This document shows positions 23,957-35,975 of a stretch of 64,000 nucleotides of DNA, one piece after another. Each line of letters starts with the position of its first letter. Position 1 is the stretch's first letter. Origin of the DNA: Nymphaea colorata (taxonomy: Eukaryota > Streptophyta > Magnoliopsida > Nymphaeales > Nymphaeaceae); assembly GCF_008831285.2 (NCBI RefSeq), contig NC_045142.1:3353001-3417000 (forward strand), read 5' to 3'. The translations under genes were made by a program, and so were the position numbers. The notes beneath the pieces are model-generated. The model did no database searches and was not told the DNA's origin. It saw nothing but the letters and a program-made list of their open reading frames with translations.

Positions 23957-24648
23957 AGTCTCGGAGATACTCGGGTCAGTTAAGATGGTTGCGTCTTTGA
24001 TCCGAAAGGATCCTATGCGGATCTTTCATCAGAGGTTTTATTAGAAAAAATATTCATCGAGCTCTGCCACCTCTTGATTTTATTCAATGGCTTGAAACTT
24101 TAAAGAGGAAGAAGGAAAGAACAAGGATAGTGCAATAAAATAATGTAGTACTATCTTCTCGCTTTATTTTATTCTTAATTGTACTCAAAATTTAATTGGA
24201 CGGTAGTCAGATAGGTAGGGAAAGGGGTGGCGGTATAAAATTTATTTTAAATCATGTTCGGCCCGTTTATAAACCATGTAGGTCCAACCTAAATATTTAA
24301 TGGAATCTTTCTCTTTTTAATTTCACGTGGATCTGGATCAATTCATACCAAGCAGTTAAAGACTTTCATAAAACCTTGATTGGTTGTTTCATAATGAAAA
24401 TGGCGTAAGCGTGTTTTCATATTTTAGAAAGATCAGATGTTAATAAAGGTTGTATCATGAATTTAGACTGCAACTTTTGCGTGAGAAGTTGGAGGTCAAT
24501 TCATTGGGGTCTCGCGTCTGCCATGCTTCAATTTGCATATAAATGACTTTACAAAACAAGACAATGATGCTTAAGTAGATTGCAAGTCTTCACATACACA
24601 TTCCATTATCTTTATTTTGATTTTCTTTTAGTGTAGTTGATTCCGCAC

Positions 24649-24911
24649 CTTAGAAGGTGTTTGATTGCCTTTGATCTACTCTCTAATATATTCTAATGAA
24701 ATTTAAAATCAGAACCTCCCCCTTGATCTTAGATAAGATATTTTCTCAATGCAAAATGTAAAATGAGGATTTTATGTATGGATCTGAAGTGTGATATAAA
24801 ATCCTTAGTTTGATGAACAACAAATTTTACTGTGGATCTTTTCCCTATCAGCAAGCCATACCGCACTAGATCCATGGATCTTCAATCTGAAGTATTCAGA
24901 CACCTCCTAAG
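24649..24911. mobile_element. MITE-like element with CTTAGRAGGTGT ends
   Basis: The left end CTTAGAAGGTGTTTGATTGCC is mirrored at the right by the complement of CTTAGGAGGTGTCTGAATACT. The interior shares phrases such as AGATCCATGGATCTTCAATC and CCTTAGTTTGATGAAC with elements near 28622-29112 and 63084-63312. No target duplication was found and there is no coding capacity. Confidence 0.55.
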
Positions 24912-25419
24912 ATTGTGTTGGTTCATGGGATGTATCAAGTTGGATAATTTTTCAAGAGTGATTTCATTTTTTGCTGAGAAAAGAAGGGAGGAAAAAGTCA
25001 GGCCCCCAACTTTTTGTTACTGAAAAGCTTGGATTGCCTTGGAAAAATTTTCCAAGCCATGAAATGCATGTAGCGGAGGCCTGATGATGGTAAGGGTTCA
25101 CTGAGTTCAATAATTACCATTAAGGAGAAGACAGATCCATTTAAGTGGTTTGGTCCTTGACAGATTCACTCCCGTTGTGAGAGAAAAGTGAAATGAGTCT
25201 GCGGAATTAAAGATGATGCTGCATGTGGGCAATGTCAGATGCCATGAGGGCGTTTGCAGAAATGTTTGGGGGATAAGAAACGTATCCTAAGCTCTGCATT
25301 TTCACGCGATTTACACTTGTTGAAACCTTGACACTTGATCAAAGATAGATTTTGGTGTGGCTCGGCCATATTTTTGACCCATTTTCCCTGCAAATGCAAA
25401 TCTAAGAATCAGATGTATT

Positions 25420-25605
25420 TTTTTTCAGGAGTAAACCAAACGGTTCATTAAACTTATTTGGGTAGGGCCAAACTAAATTCAAATATAAAAAATACATTAC
25501 CCAACCAAAAATTTTCAATTTTTGTAATGTAATATATTTTTTTCAATTAGTTAGGGGTGGGGCCACGGCCTAAGCGGCGCCCCCCCCCCCTCCGCCCCTA
25601 CATGT
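25420..25605 (+). mobile_element. 5'-degraded copy of the GGGGCGGAGCC-ended element
   Basis: The sequence from GGGTAGGGCCAAACT through the AT-rich middle to GGGGCCACGGCCTAAG and a C-run with CTCCGCCCCT matches the element at 52061-52277. The left terminal repeat is not recognisable. Confidence 0.5.
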
Positions 25606-25926
25606 ACCCATGTCAGATTAGCTGGTGGTTCATAGTGGGGGAATGCTTGTGTTCTGACTACTGGATCGGAAGTGGGGAGTTTCAGAATTAATCAAATCCG
25701 GGTCTAACATTATTATCTGTAATGTACGTTAATATTATTAATAGAAATTAAAAAAATAATTAATTATAATTTTATTTTCTATGTTTCCATGCCCATCTAC
25801 GAGTATAACCAGCACATACTTTCACCTGCTCTATTTTGAAAGTATTCTATACAAAGAAACTTAGCTTATTTGGGATGGCCTCTCCTTGTAGGTATGTTGC
25901 CCTATAGGGCTGTTGAAAGTTGGGTG

Positions 25927-26032
25927 GTCGGTTCGATTCTCATGAGATCTAGCTCTTTGAATTGCAGAAGGTGGATGTAGTCGATTCGATTCTCATGAGA
26001 TCTAGCTCTTTGAATTGCAGAAGGTGGATGTA
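25927..26032. repeat. 53-bp tandem duplication, nearly perfect
   Basis: Units 25927-25979 and 25980-26032 both start GTCG.TTCGATTCTCATG and end GAAGGTGGATGTA. They differ at one base, so the duplication is recent. Confidence 0.9.
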
Positions 26033-27408
26033 TCGCACTCTAGTTGGCAAGTGTACCGCTCCCTACCTAAGTCGTAAAGCTAAAGACAAAGAAAAAGTGA
26101 GAGAGGGTTCAACCTCTTTAGAATATCTTCTCCCCAGTGTCAATGGAAAATCTAAGCCAAATGCGTTACCAGGTTTTGAATTACACCATGTCTAGTGCAT
26201 GGAGCTGTGTTTGTAATTTGATCTTCATTACATCTAATGGCAAAATTTCAACGCTGTAAAACACACGCTTAGAGGAGAGTTGATGAAAAGAACGAGGTGT
26301 TCTTGGACTACATGCAACACATTTTTAGAGGGCGTTTGACGAAAAGAACATGCTGTTCTTGAAATTAATAAATGTCTATAGAACACATGATCTAGGAATA
26401 CCGTTCTAGAAAAATATGAAGTGATTACAAATGCATATCAAAAGCTGGAATGTTCGTGAAATAGTGCTTGAAGGGCATGTCTTGCGAACACAATGTTCTA
26501 ATCGAACTCCATCTTAGACAGGGTGCAGCTGGTGCAGGTGCATGTGTCCGACATGCTGCCCCTGAATGGTTCCCCTGCCAACCTCATTATTACAAGCCTT
26601 TGGCTAGCCACGGGCAGGGCTGGGGCTCCTTATAGCTTTTACAGTAAAGAACTCTCATTTCTTACTGTTGGACAGACAGGCTGGGGTTGAGATGTCGGAA
26701 AATTATGCAAAGAGAGGCTAGGCACAAAGTGTTAAACTCTTTGACCTCCTTTTAGACAAAGCTGTTCGGGTGACCGAGAGGCTAATTCCACTGCCGGAAT
26801 AAAGGCCGAAGCACCCCCTCTTTCCCTCATCCTCCTAGGGTCCAACGGCTGGGGTGGGGCTGGTAGGCGTCCCACTATGCATTATTTGCATATTAGTGCT
26901 TATTTTTTATAATGTCATATGAATCTACCTGAGATGAATCTGTCAATGGTGCAAATTCATGTGCAAATTCATGAAACATGACTAAAACTAACATTTTATG
27001 AACTGCCTCAATCTTTTTGATCGGTCCATGAAGTACTCACTGAGTGTCTGCTTTACTAAACAACCCCATACTATGCTGGGTCAATACCAAACCCACGCCT
27101 TAAGAGTAGAAAACCATGAGACTCAAACACTCACAATCTCCTTTACCAACTGCTTTGCACTTAGGGTTGTTATAAATTGAGCTTGGAGTCAAGCTGTGAT
27201 CAAACCCAAGTTCAGCTCAAGTTTATCGGCTCCAGCTGGGCTAAGTTTGGCCCAAAGGCCGACGGCCTCAGCTTAGTTTAACAAGTGAAGATCTGCCAAA
27301 TAAAAGCGAAGGAAGCACTAAGTTCACCAACTTATAGATTTTCTGTTAAGGTTATGGACATTATCTCTTTGAATTGAATATAGAAGTCCTCAAGAGGGTT
27401 GGTGCAAT

Positions 27409-27677
27409 TAAGCCTGGGTATTGGGTTGGGCCGCCGCCAGGTACCTGGTACTCAGCTTGGTCGGGTCCGGCCCGGCCCGTTAATAATTTATAAAAAATAT
27501 TTTTTTATTATTTTTAAAACTTAATAATGTATATTTTATAATTCAAATATATTATATATTATTAAAAATCATTATTTTATAATTAAAAATATTTTTTTAT
27601 TATATCAAACGGGCCGGACCCGGGCCCAGGCTTCGGGCTTGACGGGCCGTCCCGACCCAGCCCGATGCCCACCCCTA
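27409..27677. mobile_element. hAT-like MITE with 8-bp TSD
   Basis: Flanked by GGTGCAAT (27401-27408) and GGTACAAT (27678-27685), a 7 of 8 match. The left end TAAGCCTGGGTATTGGG and the right end, reverse-complemented TAGGGGTGGGCATCGGG, are imperfect inverted repeats. GC-rich arms full of GGGCC words surround an AT-rich core. A diverged relative lies at 51324-51557. Confidence 0.8.
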
Positions 27678-28474
27678 GGTACAATAGTCAAGGTGGGTTC
27701 AAATAGGAAGCCTGTTCTTATTTCAAACCCTTGGAGTATAACTTTTTTATACAGCAAATATGGGCCACGTTGAAATGCACTATAGGTGATTTTTTTTTTT
27801 TTTTTTTGGTGAGGAAAGGGTGGGACACTAAAAGTAGACCTTTTACCTTAGAGAAATAAAAGGATGAGTTTTGGTTTTTTTCTTGCTAGTGGGATAAAAT
27901 ATTCTTCCTAGTCACCTAAAATTGAATATATAAACTATATATTTAGAAAGGTATAATAATACGGCTACTTTTATGAAAAATGGCAATAATGATAAAGAAG
28001 TAAAGACTATTTACACATTAAATCAGCAGCAGGTTCTGTCTCTTTCCACTCTGCAACATTTAGAAATTTGAGTTTGTCCTCATTCGATCGCTACGCAGTA
28101 GGACATTAAATTCTCATTTTTCAGGTCCCACACAATTACTAACGCCTCCAAGAGGACCCTTGTTTGTAGAGGTGATTCGACCTGCACATGTGCCGCCCTT
28201 CTTCATGCCCAACGCTTTCATATTGCATCACATGGCTGTCTAGCTTCCACTATTTAACATTTTCTCTTCAAAATGAACCATATCAAACCTAGAATTAAGA
28301 ATTTAAGACAACAGTTTCTGGATTTCATGAATTTCTCAAAGGTGTTCTGCTGAAGACGTGCTAGATCCAGTCCAACTCTGTCAATCTGTGCCCTAAGCTC
28401 GACCATGGTGATGATCTTGCATGGTAAAGCACTTGCGCTCATTTAGGGTTTACATCCTTGAGGTCAGATCCATT

Positions 28475-29112
28475 AAGACAACGTTTGATAGCCTTGGATA
28501 TGGGACCCGAGGCTTATTTTAGCTAACAACGGATTTCTCAAGTGGGGATCTTAAATCTGTGCTACCTTGTGAGAACCATGGATTTATGATCAGATGGTGA
28601 AGGATCCGAGTCTATTTAACATAACCTAAGGGCGCGTTTGATAGCCTCATATTCAAAATCCTCAAGATTCAGACCCTCTCCCTTCCAATCTTAAATCCGA
28701 CCTTTTCTCAATGCAAAGAAGTAAACTAAGGGGTTTAAATGGGGATCTTAGGTTAAGATCCTTAGTTCAATGAACCATGAATTTACCATGGATGTTTTTT
28801 CATATCAGCATAAGCATGCCATGTGAGATCCATATCAGATCCATGAATTTCAAATCTGAAGTAACCACATGTTCCCAAGTGGTTTAAAGGGCTTCTTTTT
28901 ACCTTGGATAGGAGATCCATGGGATATGAAATCGCTAAAGATCTCAAAGCCAAGGTTTTGGGGTCAGATCCTCCTTTCCCCCTACCAATGGACCTCAAAT
29001 TTGAAGGTTCAGCTATATACTGTGGATCTCACGGTAAAATTCAGTGTTTGTATACAATGTAGACTCCATATAAATAGGATTTTAAATAAGATTCTATGCT
29101 ATCAAATACAAC
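28475..29112. mobile_element. Cluster of MITE-like sequence with GTTTGATAGC ends
   Basis: AACGTTTGATAGCC (28480) and GGCGCGTTTGATAGCC (28629) face CTATCAAATACAAC at about 29096-29110. Internal phrases about 'GATCCATGGAT' and 'CAAATCTGAAG' recur within the block and in the elements at 24649 and 63084, so two copies are probably nested or side by side. Borders are approximate. Confidence 0.5.
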
Positions 29113-29650
29113 GGTAGTTCTTAAAGAGGTAATTTTGTTTATGTTCCTGAAACGTCCTGCTCCAAAGGCGAAGAGGGTGGGATTGCGTGCATGGTGTGTG
29201 TCCTCCGTCCTGCGTTTGATTTATCAAGCACTCCACGGAACGGCAAAATTCCTCAGCCTCTTTGCAACACCAATGGGGTTCGGCACGACAAAGAATATGG
29301 AAAATGAAGAAAAAAAAGATTATGAACTCTTCATGAGATTGTTGTTACAGACATTCAAATGCGGACGATTACTTCCCTTGCACTCCCACAAAGCACATTT
29401 CTTGATTAGAAGAAACCGAAACATATATCAATATTTGAATATCCCAACTCGCAACATTTGCTTAGCAGGAGAACTATGGCGATTATTTCACCTCCAAGAC
29501 TACAAATTCCACACCACACTTGTAGAACATAGAAGATACCATATATTAATATATGATGAACGTCCCCAACTAGATTTGAATGGACAAATTAATGAAAATT
29601 AAATTCCAACCATACCAACAATTTCTTTCCCGGTGTTTTTATTGAACTTT

Positions 29651-32600
29651 TTATTCCTTCTGCTCCTTCTTCTTCACACTGCCGTCAGTTCCTGCCAACA
29701 TCCCATACTTGTCCTTCCTTGTGAAGTTAGTACACTCGAAGCCGAGCGTCCCTGCAATGACCCTCTGGATGTAGTTGGCGACTTCAATGGCGGACTTTCC
29801 TCCTTTGCAGGTGAGCTCAGGTGGGAGCTGGTTCAGGAAGGTGATCTCGTACGTTGGCATCGGATTCATGAAGAAGAAGTACGGGTCGAAGGCCTTCCAG
29901 CCGCGAACAGTCGTTCCGTGGAACATGCTCTGCTTCGTGTTGATGGCGACGGGGACGATTCTGTCCGTCAGCTCAGCAAACATGGCGCTGAACCTCAGCA
30001 GGAATGGCTCCCTGCAAGTTGTTCCTTCTGGGCAGATGACGATCTGGTCGCCCTCCTCGAGCAGCTTCTTGAGGTTGGCAGCGTCCTTTTCCCGGTCCCT
30101 CGACAGTGCGACGGCCTTGATTGGGGAGATGAGCTCTGTGAACTTGCTGATACTGTAATGGACGCAGCTGATCTTCCTCCCCAAAGAAACTGCAATGACG
30201 ACGGGATCAAGAACGGTTCTGTGGTCGCAGACGAGGAGGACGCCGCTCTCTCCCTTCTTCGGAGGGGGAGGAGGGTTGCCCTTGACGATGAGCTGAATGC
30301 CGAGGATCCTGTACATGTGCCGGACGATTCTTTCCGGCAATGGCAGGTTGAGGTAGACTCTCATGAGGGCGAGTACGAAGCCGATGGGCATCCATAAGAA
30401 GGTGATGAGGGCCACCATGGGAGTCGGCCTCTGCACCAGGCGGCCGTCGTGGAGAACTATGGGGCTGAGCAGCTTGTTCCTTGGCACCGGCTCACACTTT
30501 TTCGTCGCAGGCACCATGTAAGCTTCCTGCAACAGTTGAACCATACGAATGGAAAGTGGTGAAGAAAAATTTGCATGCAAAATGTACACAAAAAAAAAAA
30601 AAATTCATCCGTTGATCTCATTTTACATATACATATATAAAAGGAAAAACTATCACTGAAGAAAGTTTAACCATGATTTAAGATGTAGATGGTTTATGAT
30701 GTTTCTAACGATGGTTTACAGTTGTTTAATGACGGGTTTTAATTTCTTATTCATCTCGGGGTATATATATATGTAAAATAAAATTGAATGGTAACTCTGG
30801 CTTTTCATAGTCACATAGCCATCTAAATAAAACCATTCAATCCATTTTGATGAATTGTTAAAAACAAACAAAGAGAAAAAAAATCAAAAGCATTTTAATA
30901 ATCTAATATTAAACAACACTTTTGTTTTTTGTTTTTTCTCTACCATTCATGTGCTTTAGATAAACCCTTGTGGTTAGATGACTGTGTAACTTTGGGTCGC
31001 CTTATCATTCACTTATATATATATATATATATATCAGTTTGTCATAGAGATAGTTCTCATGTTCAAATATTACACCTTACCATTTTACTCTTTAGAAAAA
31101 GCTTCTTTGGAGAATGATGAGAAAAATGTCTTACTTCTTTAATCCAACCAACTGTTGGTCATCTACCATAGAAAAAACAACTAGTTGGTAGTTGAGAGCT
31201 GATTATCTGCATTTTCAGAAATCTAATTATCTCTATCATGGCAGATCAGAAACGAACAAGAAAGATCCAAAAGATTTTAACTCAAAGGGTCAAAACCAAC
31301 CATCCCCAAAAGAATAAGCTCGATCCAGAGAGAACTAAGAGAAGCTTATAACATTTTTTATGAGGACCTGAAGCTTCCTTAAATTTCTTAATTACTGCGA
31401 GTCCGGCCTCTCCTTTTTCCGGCATTTAATGGGGAGGTTGCAGGACGCCAGCTTGCGTAGCAAAGAAGTTAATGAGTTCGTTCAGCTACTGCAGGCACAC
31501 CTTGCGCACCACAGTAAGAAATAAATGCCCTCTTCATTTCCCTCATTAATTCAAGGCCTTATCTTTTCCAAGCTGTCTGCAATGGCCTCCTACACAGACA
31601 CATATATAACCGTACATTCTTTTTCTGTGATCACAATCTCTAAATCTGTTCACTCATTTTCTTTCTTTCTTTTCCTGTGATCACAGTCTCTGAATCTGCT
31701 AACTCCTTTTCTTTTCTAAACTTCCTCAGAGCTTCTAAACAGGTAGAATTTGACAGCCCATTAGGGTTTTCATTCTTCGATTTCAGTTATCTCAAGTGAA
31801 GACCAAATGAAAAGATAATTATTGGTTTGAAAATCTTCTGTCTCATAAAGCTTAACAAAAACTAGTAGAACCTGAGTTTCAGATCTCACATAATTAGCAT
31901 GATGATGTCCCATGGTGCATAACATAAAGTAGAGTTCGATTTGGCATAGCTGGTCCGACCAGTGGATTCAAGAGGCCAATCCCCAGTTCGAATCCTGTGG
32001 GCGTCAACCTCTTTGCAGGCGGACCCAACTCTAAATCCTAGGGGCAAGGGGAAGGGGAGGAACCTTCTTCCTCGTTCTTTACTAGGGGCTAGACGAACTG
32101 AGCCTAGTTGCACCAACCATGGAGCCCACTTTTCACTGGGTGTGAGCCAAGCGTGAGCCGAAGGCTTCATAGGGACAGCAACAAACAAGAGTCGGTGAGC
32201 GCAGATCATGTGAAAGAAATAACCGCAGTTGTACGAGCAAGGGTCTCACGAGGAAAGTGCCTAGAGGGCTTTAAATATGAAGAAGGGCGACTCTCTGCTC
32301 TGCACGTCCCACGCTTTTTCTTCCTAATTCCTAGTGGGACTCTGCAGACAACGAGGCCGTCCTAGAGACGGTCACCTGCTAGGACCATCAACTCAGCTGC
32401 CCTTGACCCCCTCGTGAGGCAACTGAAACCATAAGAATTAAAAGAACTAAAAAACCATAATCAAGGTGAAAGAGACAGAGCCAGACATAAAATAATTGCT
32501 TATATAAAAGATAATATCATCGTCTCATCTCCAATTGATTGGACTTTGGAGCGTTGTAAGCATATGGGCGAGAAGGAAAGCAGTTTTGTGATTGGGACGC

Positions 32601-33989
32601 CTTGAGTCGAATATCAACAGCATTAGAAAAGACAAATCACATCAAAATTGCATTTCTTTTCCCTGATCAAGACAGCAGAAGCAAGAAAGACATAAATAAT
32701 GCGCGATATATAAAATTAATTGAATGCAACATGTCAAACATACACGAACACAGTTAATTTGCATGCACCACATTTAATTCAAGCTACCAGACAGTAAATA
32801 TTTCACAAATTGTAATTTTTCAAGCCATATTCCCAACTGAAAAGGCGAAAAGATTGTGACTTTGGTTCATGAAGACATTCCAAATGTATGATCACCAAAG
32901 CCCGCATCCATGATTCATATGCTTTGCATGAAAATGATTGTTGACCAGGGTCAATATATATATATATATATAAAAGAGAGAGAGAGAGAGTGAGAGCCAA
33001 AAAAGAAACGAAATTGACATGGATTGGACTCTGAAATGCCAGGGGAGGAGGAAGAACTCTGAACTCGACACCCTTCCAGGAGCAGAGCTTCGTTTGATGA
33101 GGGTTTCACGTCCAGTTGCATGCTGGGAGTTGGAACAACTTTTAGGAATCGAGAGGAGAAGCTCGATCTATGACTCTTTGGCTTCACTCGAATTTCCTGG
33201 AATTTTGAAATTGCTACTGCGAAACAGTACTCATTGAGAAGGACGAAAATCTAGAAAAGTCACGCGGTAGCAGGAACTTCCGAAATCCAGAAAACTCAGG
33301 ATCTTCCATGAGCTTAGAGCTACCGAAGGGGAGTTGTAAAGATTGGAAAATGCGGGGCTCACCTTGCAGAGGGACATGAAATCGTGGTCGGTCTCGCGAT
33401 CCCCGATGCCGAGATCCGGGGGACAGTCGCCGAATTCGCGCCGGACGGCGTCGGCCTTGTTGGGGCCGACGAGGACGCCTGGGCGCTTGATGAAGCCGGT
33501 GGCGCGGCCGGACTTGGTGACCTCCAGCTCGGTGCCCAGCACCTTGTCGACGCCGAGGTAGTTCTTCACGAACGGCTCCACCATCACCCGGGGGTTCGCC
33601 GTCACGATGTAGCGCTTCCCGAACGAGCTGAACACCCTCCACGTCTCCGGGTGCACGTCCTCCGCGTAGAAGCGGGGCAGCACCGCCCGGGACACCATCT
33701 CTATGTCCCTCATCTTCAGCCCCGCGAAGGCGATGAACGTAAGCAGCTCGATGCAGAGCGACTCAGAGACGAAGATGTAGGTGAAGTAGGCGAAGGGGAC
33801 GCTGAGGAGGAGGAGGATGCCCCTGAGCAGGCTGCCGCCCTCCAGCGCCACCAGCATGTAGTAAGGGAAGGCGCTGCGGGATAGCAGCAGGGTGCCGTCC
33901 AGGTCCGCTGCCACGGTCTGGCTGCCTCGGTTCTTGGAGCTGCACCTGGACACCGGCTCGAAGCGGCGAGCTGGTTTGGGGGCGGCCAT
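29651..33989 (-). CDS. GPAT6: GPAT6-type sn-2 glycerol-3-phosphate acyltransferase/phosphatase
   Basis: Land-plant GPAT of the cutin branch (GPAT4/6/8). It transfers an acyl group from acyl-CoA to the sn-2 position of glycerol-3-phosphate at the ER, and in this branch removes the phosphate to give 2-monoacylglycerol, a cutin precursor. Exons are 33989-33363 and 30526-29651, joined in phase, giving 500 residues, the family length. The N-terminal HAD-like phosphatase domain keeps D29-x-D31-G-T, K178 and G196-D197...D201. Hydrophobic stretches lie near residues 52-90 and 245-265. The acyltransferase blocks are H311-RTVL-D316, [12 protein letters not shown] (373-384) and VPVAIN (400-405). The phrases [24 protein letters not shown] and [14 protein letters not shown] resemble GPAT6 more than GPAT4/8. 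The intron (30527-33362) is 2836 bases and carries a SINE-like sequence. The symbol rests on remembered similarity; a floral and organ-surface role is inferred from the family. Confidence 0.93.
30527..33362 (-). other. Long GPAT6 intron
   Basis: A 2.8-kb intron with TA arrays (near 31014-31034 and 32954-32972, the latter followed by a GA run) and a tRNA-derived SINE-like sequence from 31938. No exon-like or protein-family sequence is seen on either strand. Confidence 0.65.
31938..32120 (+). mobile_element. tRNA-derived SINE-like sequence (family A) in the GPAT6 intron
   Basis: A clear A box, TGGCATAGCTGG (31942-31953), and a B box, AGTTCGAATCC (31985-31995), are spaced as in tRNA genes, but the sequence lacks a tRNA fold beyond the head. 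It continues GGGCGTCAAC..., a phrase shared with the copy at 43578. The 3' end is not clear; related GC-rich sequence may run to about 32400. It is antisense to GPAT6. Confidence 0.6.
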
Positions 33990-34084
33990 GGCTGGTAAGG
34001 TCTAAGCAAGGAGAAAGAGAAAGGTGGTAAGGGAAGAAGATGAAGCTGTGTATGTGGGAAGAAGGGGAGGGGGGTGAGCGGGGA

Positions 34085-34092
34085 TTTAAATG
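34085..34092 (-). promoter_or_regulatory. Possible TATA box of GPAT6
   Basis: The minus strand reads CATTTAAATCCCC about 100 bases upstream of the ATG at 33989, followed by a CT-rich leader. The spacing suits a core promoter. A second ATTTAAAC lies near 34200. Confidence 0.4.
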
Positions 34093-35733
34093 AGGCAGAT
34101 GATGAAGGTGGCCATGGATGAGTGATGATGGAGAGGTGAAGGAAGTGACAGAGCGAGCAAAGGAAGTGTTGGGGAGGGGCTTTTAGGGAGGGAGGGGTTT
34201 AAATTACTTGGCAGGAAGGTCCGAGTGGTTGAAACCGACGCCTAAAATCATTCATTATGCCGACTTTTTTAGGCGGCTTGTGGTCATGGCTTCTGGCTTG
34301 CGTTGCAGCTTCGTTACTTTTCTTGTTGAGCTTCATTCATTCAAGTCATGAGCAGAAGGTTTCTTAAGAGGGCGGTATTGGTGTGAGCGGCTCGGCTCGG
34401 TTTGGTTGGGTCATGAAAACTTGTGCATCCCTTTTTGGCCTTTGGAACTCGAATATCAACTACCCAAATTAATAAGTGGAGCCAATATGTGGGTAGACCC
34501 TTTCTCTTTCTCTCTGCCCCTTCCTTTCTCTCTCTGAGCAGGGAGGATGCTTATAATGGAGATGTTGTTCATGCATCAGTTCAGCTGGTGCACAATCTCG
34601 ACATTCAGCAACTGTCTTCTTCGTGGATCTACCTCTTCTATTCAAAAGCTAGAAGCATATAATTCTAACGAGAGTTATGTACTGTGTTTTTGAAAGGGTT
34701 AACACAATAGTTGGAGTTAACCGATGAAGCAAGCATCCAAAAACACCGAAAGTAGGCTTTATATTTTAAAGGAACGAGTGGTTGGTGTCCGCTGGTGTTA
34801 TCAAAGTTTTTGAGAGGCCTCTACTTGATTGAAGCACCCTGGCCAGGGCTGTCGTTAAAATTTTTTTTAGGCAAACAGCTTTGACTAAAAAATATACAGT
34901 GAAAATCTTACTTGCATCTGGTCTCGAGGCAGCTGCCAACTTGGATATTGACAGTTTCCGTTGTTAAACTCATATATATATAAGAGTGACCTCTGGTCAA
35001 GTGATGTAGGAAATTGGATATGTCATTATGGTCGATTGGATCATATGCATTCCTAGCAACTGCAGCTTTGGAAATCTAGTTAAGGAAACTTTATACAAGC
35101 CTCGAATTTCCAATTGGTAAGAGCCATTGCTTCAGACTTACAAGTCATGCTCTAGAGAGAACCGAGTAAACTTCACGGTTACATCTCTAGATTTGCAGTT
35201 GAATCGTATAGCAGAGACCCTAGAGGTTGTACAGGAACGGAAGGGTTGCTAGTAATGAAATAAATCTGGCCCTGGTAGGAGCATCGACATTTCGGGAGTA
35301 AATGCTGCCACCTGCCAATCCATTCGCATTTAGCTGTTCCGTCATAATGGCCATCTGATAAATCATGCTGGCTAATGGAGTGCATGGTGAGGTGCTTTTT
35401 ATTTTGGCATTTACGACCGCTCACTGAAATCTAGAAGAACTTAGTGTTTTCAAACGTGAAATGAAGAATTTAGAGAGTTAAGCGATCATTTAAAATCACT
35501 GGTAAATGCTTCTGATGTCCACTGTTTGGTACTGACCGATCCGAGTCCTCCCACTCAAACATTCGACACTTGTCACAGCTCTTTTTCTTGGCAAAATCTC
35601 AGGGGGGAAGACCGAGATCATGTTAATAGACATTCATATAGATCTTGTAGGGCTTGTTTGGTAAAGAGAATCATTTGAAGGATCACTTCATTACCAAACG
35701 GTCATTTAATTTTTTTTTTTTCCACTTTCCTGT

Positions 35734-35975
35734 GCCAATTACTCATAAGGTTCATCGAATTTGCGTCAACACTTATTAGGGTTTAGAGGATGAGCTTACT
35801 GAGTCGTGACAGCAACCATGGGATGCCAATTACTCATAAGGTTCATCGAACTATGCTTATTAAGGTTTAGAGGATGCGCTCACTGAGTCGTGACAACAAC
35901 CATGGGATGTGAACCTCAGACTCCTTTGAAGACTCCTTTGAAGTTGACCGTTTTGCCGCTCGATGCGCTACAATC
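35734..35975 (-). mobile_element. SINE-like sequence with tRNA head and duplicated body
   Basis: On the minus strand TAGCGCATCGAGCGG (A-box-like, 35956-35970) is followed by GGTTCACATCCC (B-box-like, 35904-35915). The body is present twice in tandem, 35825-35908 and 35734-35824, both beginning (plus strand) GCCAATTACTCATAAGG. A short GACTCCTTTGAA repeat is also doubled at about 35918-35942. The head resembles that at 40104-40249. Confidence 0.55.

Larger units (their letters stand above)
23445..29650. other. Gene-poor interval between the zinc-finger gene and GPAT6
   Basis: It starts with the 3' untranslated region of the zinc-finger gene and GT and GA microsatellites (GA run 23922-23953). 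It then holds foldback elements with GTTTGAT-type ends, a degenerate GC-ended element at about 25420-25605, a fresh 53-base tandem duplication (25927-26032), a hAT-like element (27409-27677), and the likely 3' untranslated region of the minus-strand GPAT6. No gene is recognised. Confidence 0.6.

Noticed and set aside
29096-29602. 168-residue open frame, plus strand
   Set aside because: It lies just downstream of, and antisense to, the GPAT6 stop codon, where the 3' untranslated region is expected. It has no family signature, and its composition fits non-coding DNA.
29633-30397. 254-residue open frame, plus strand
   Set aside because: It is the exact antisense shadow of GPAT6 exon 2, whose sense protein matches the family throughout.
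31942-31995. tRNA gene
   Set aside because: Box A and box B are present, but I see no complete cloverleaf or acceptor stem pairing, and a related sequence with an ATT tail exists at 43578; it fits a SINE head better.
33384-33884. 166-residue plus-strand frame
   Set aside because: Antisense shadow of the GC-rich GPAT6 exon 1.
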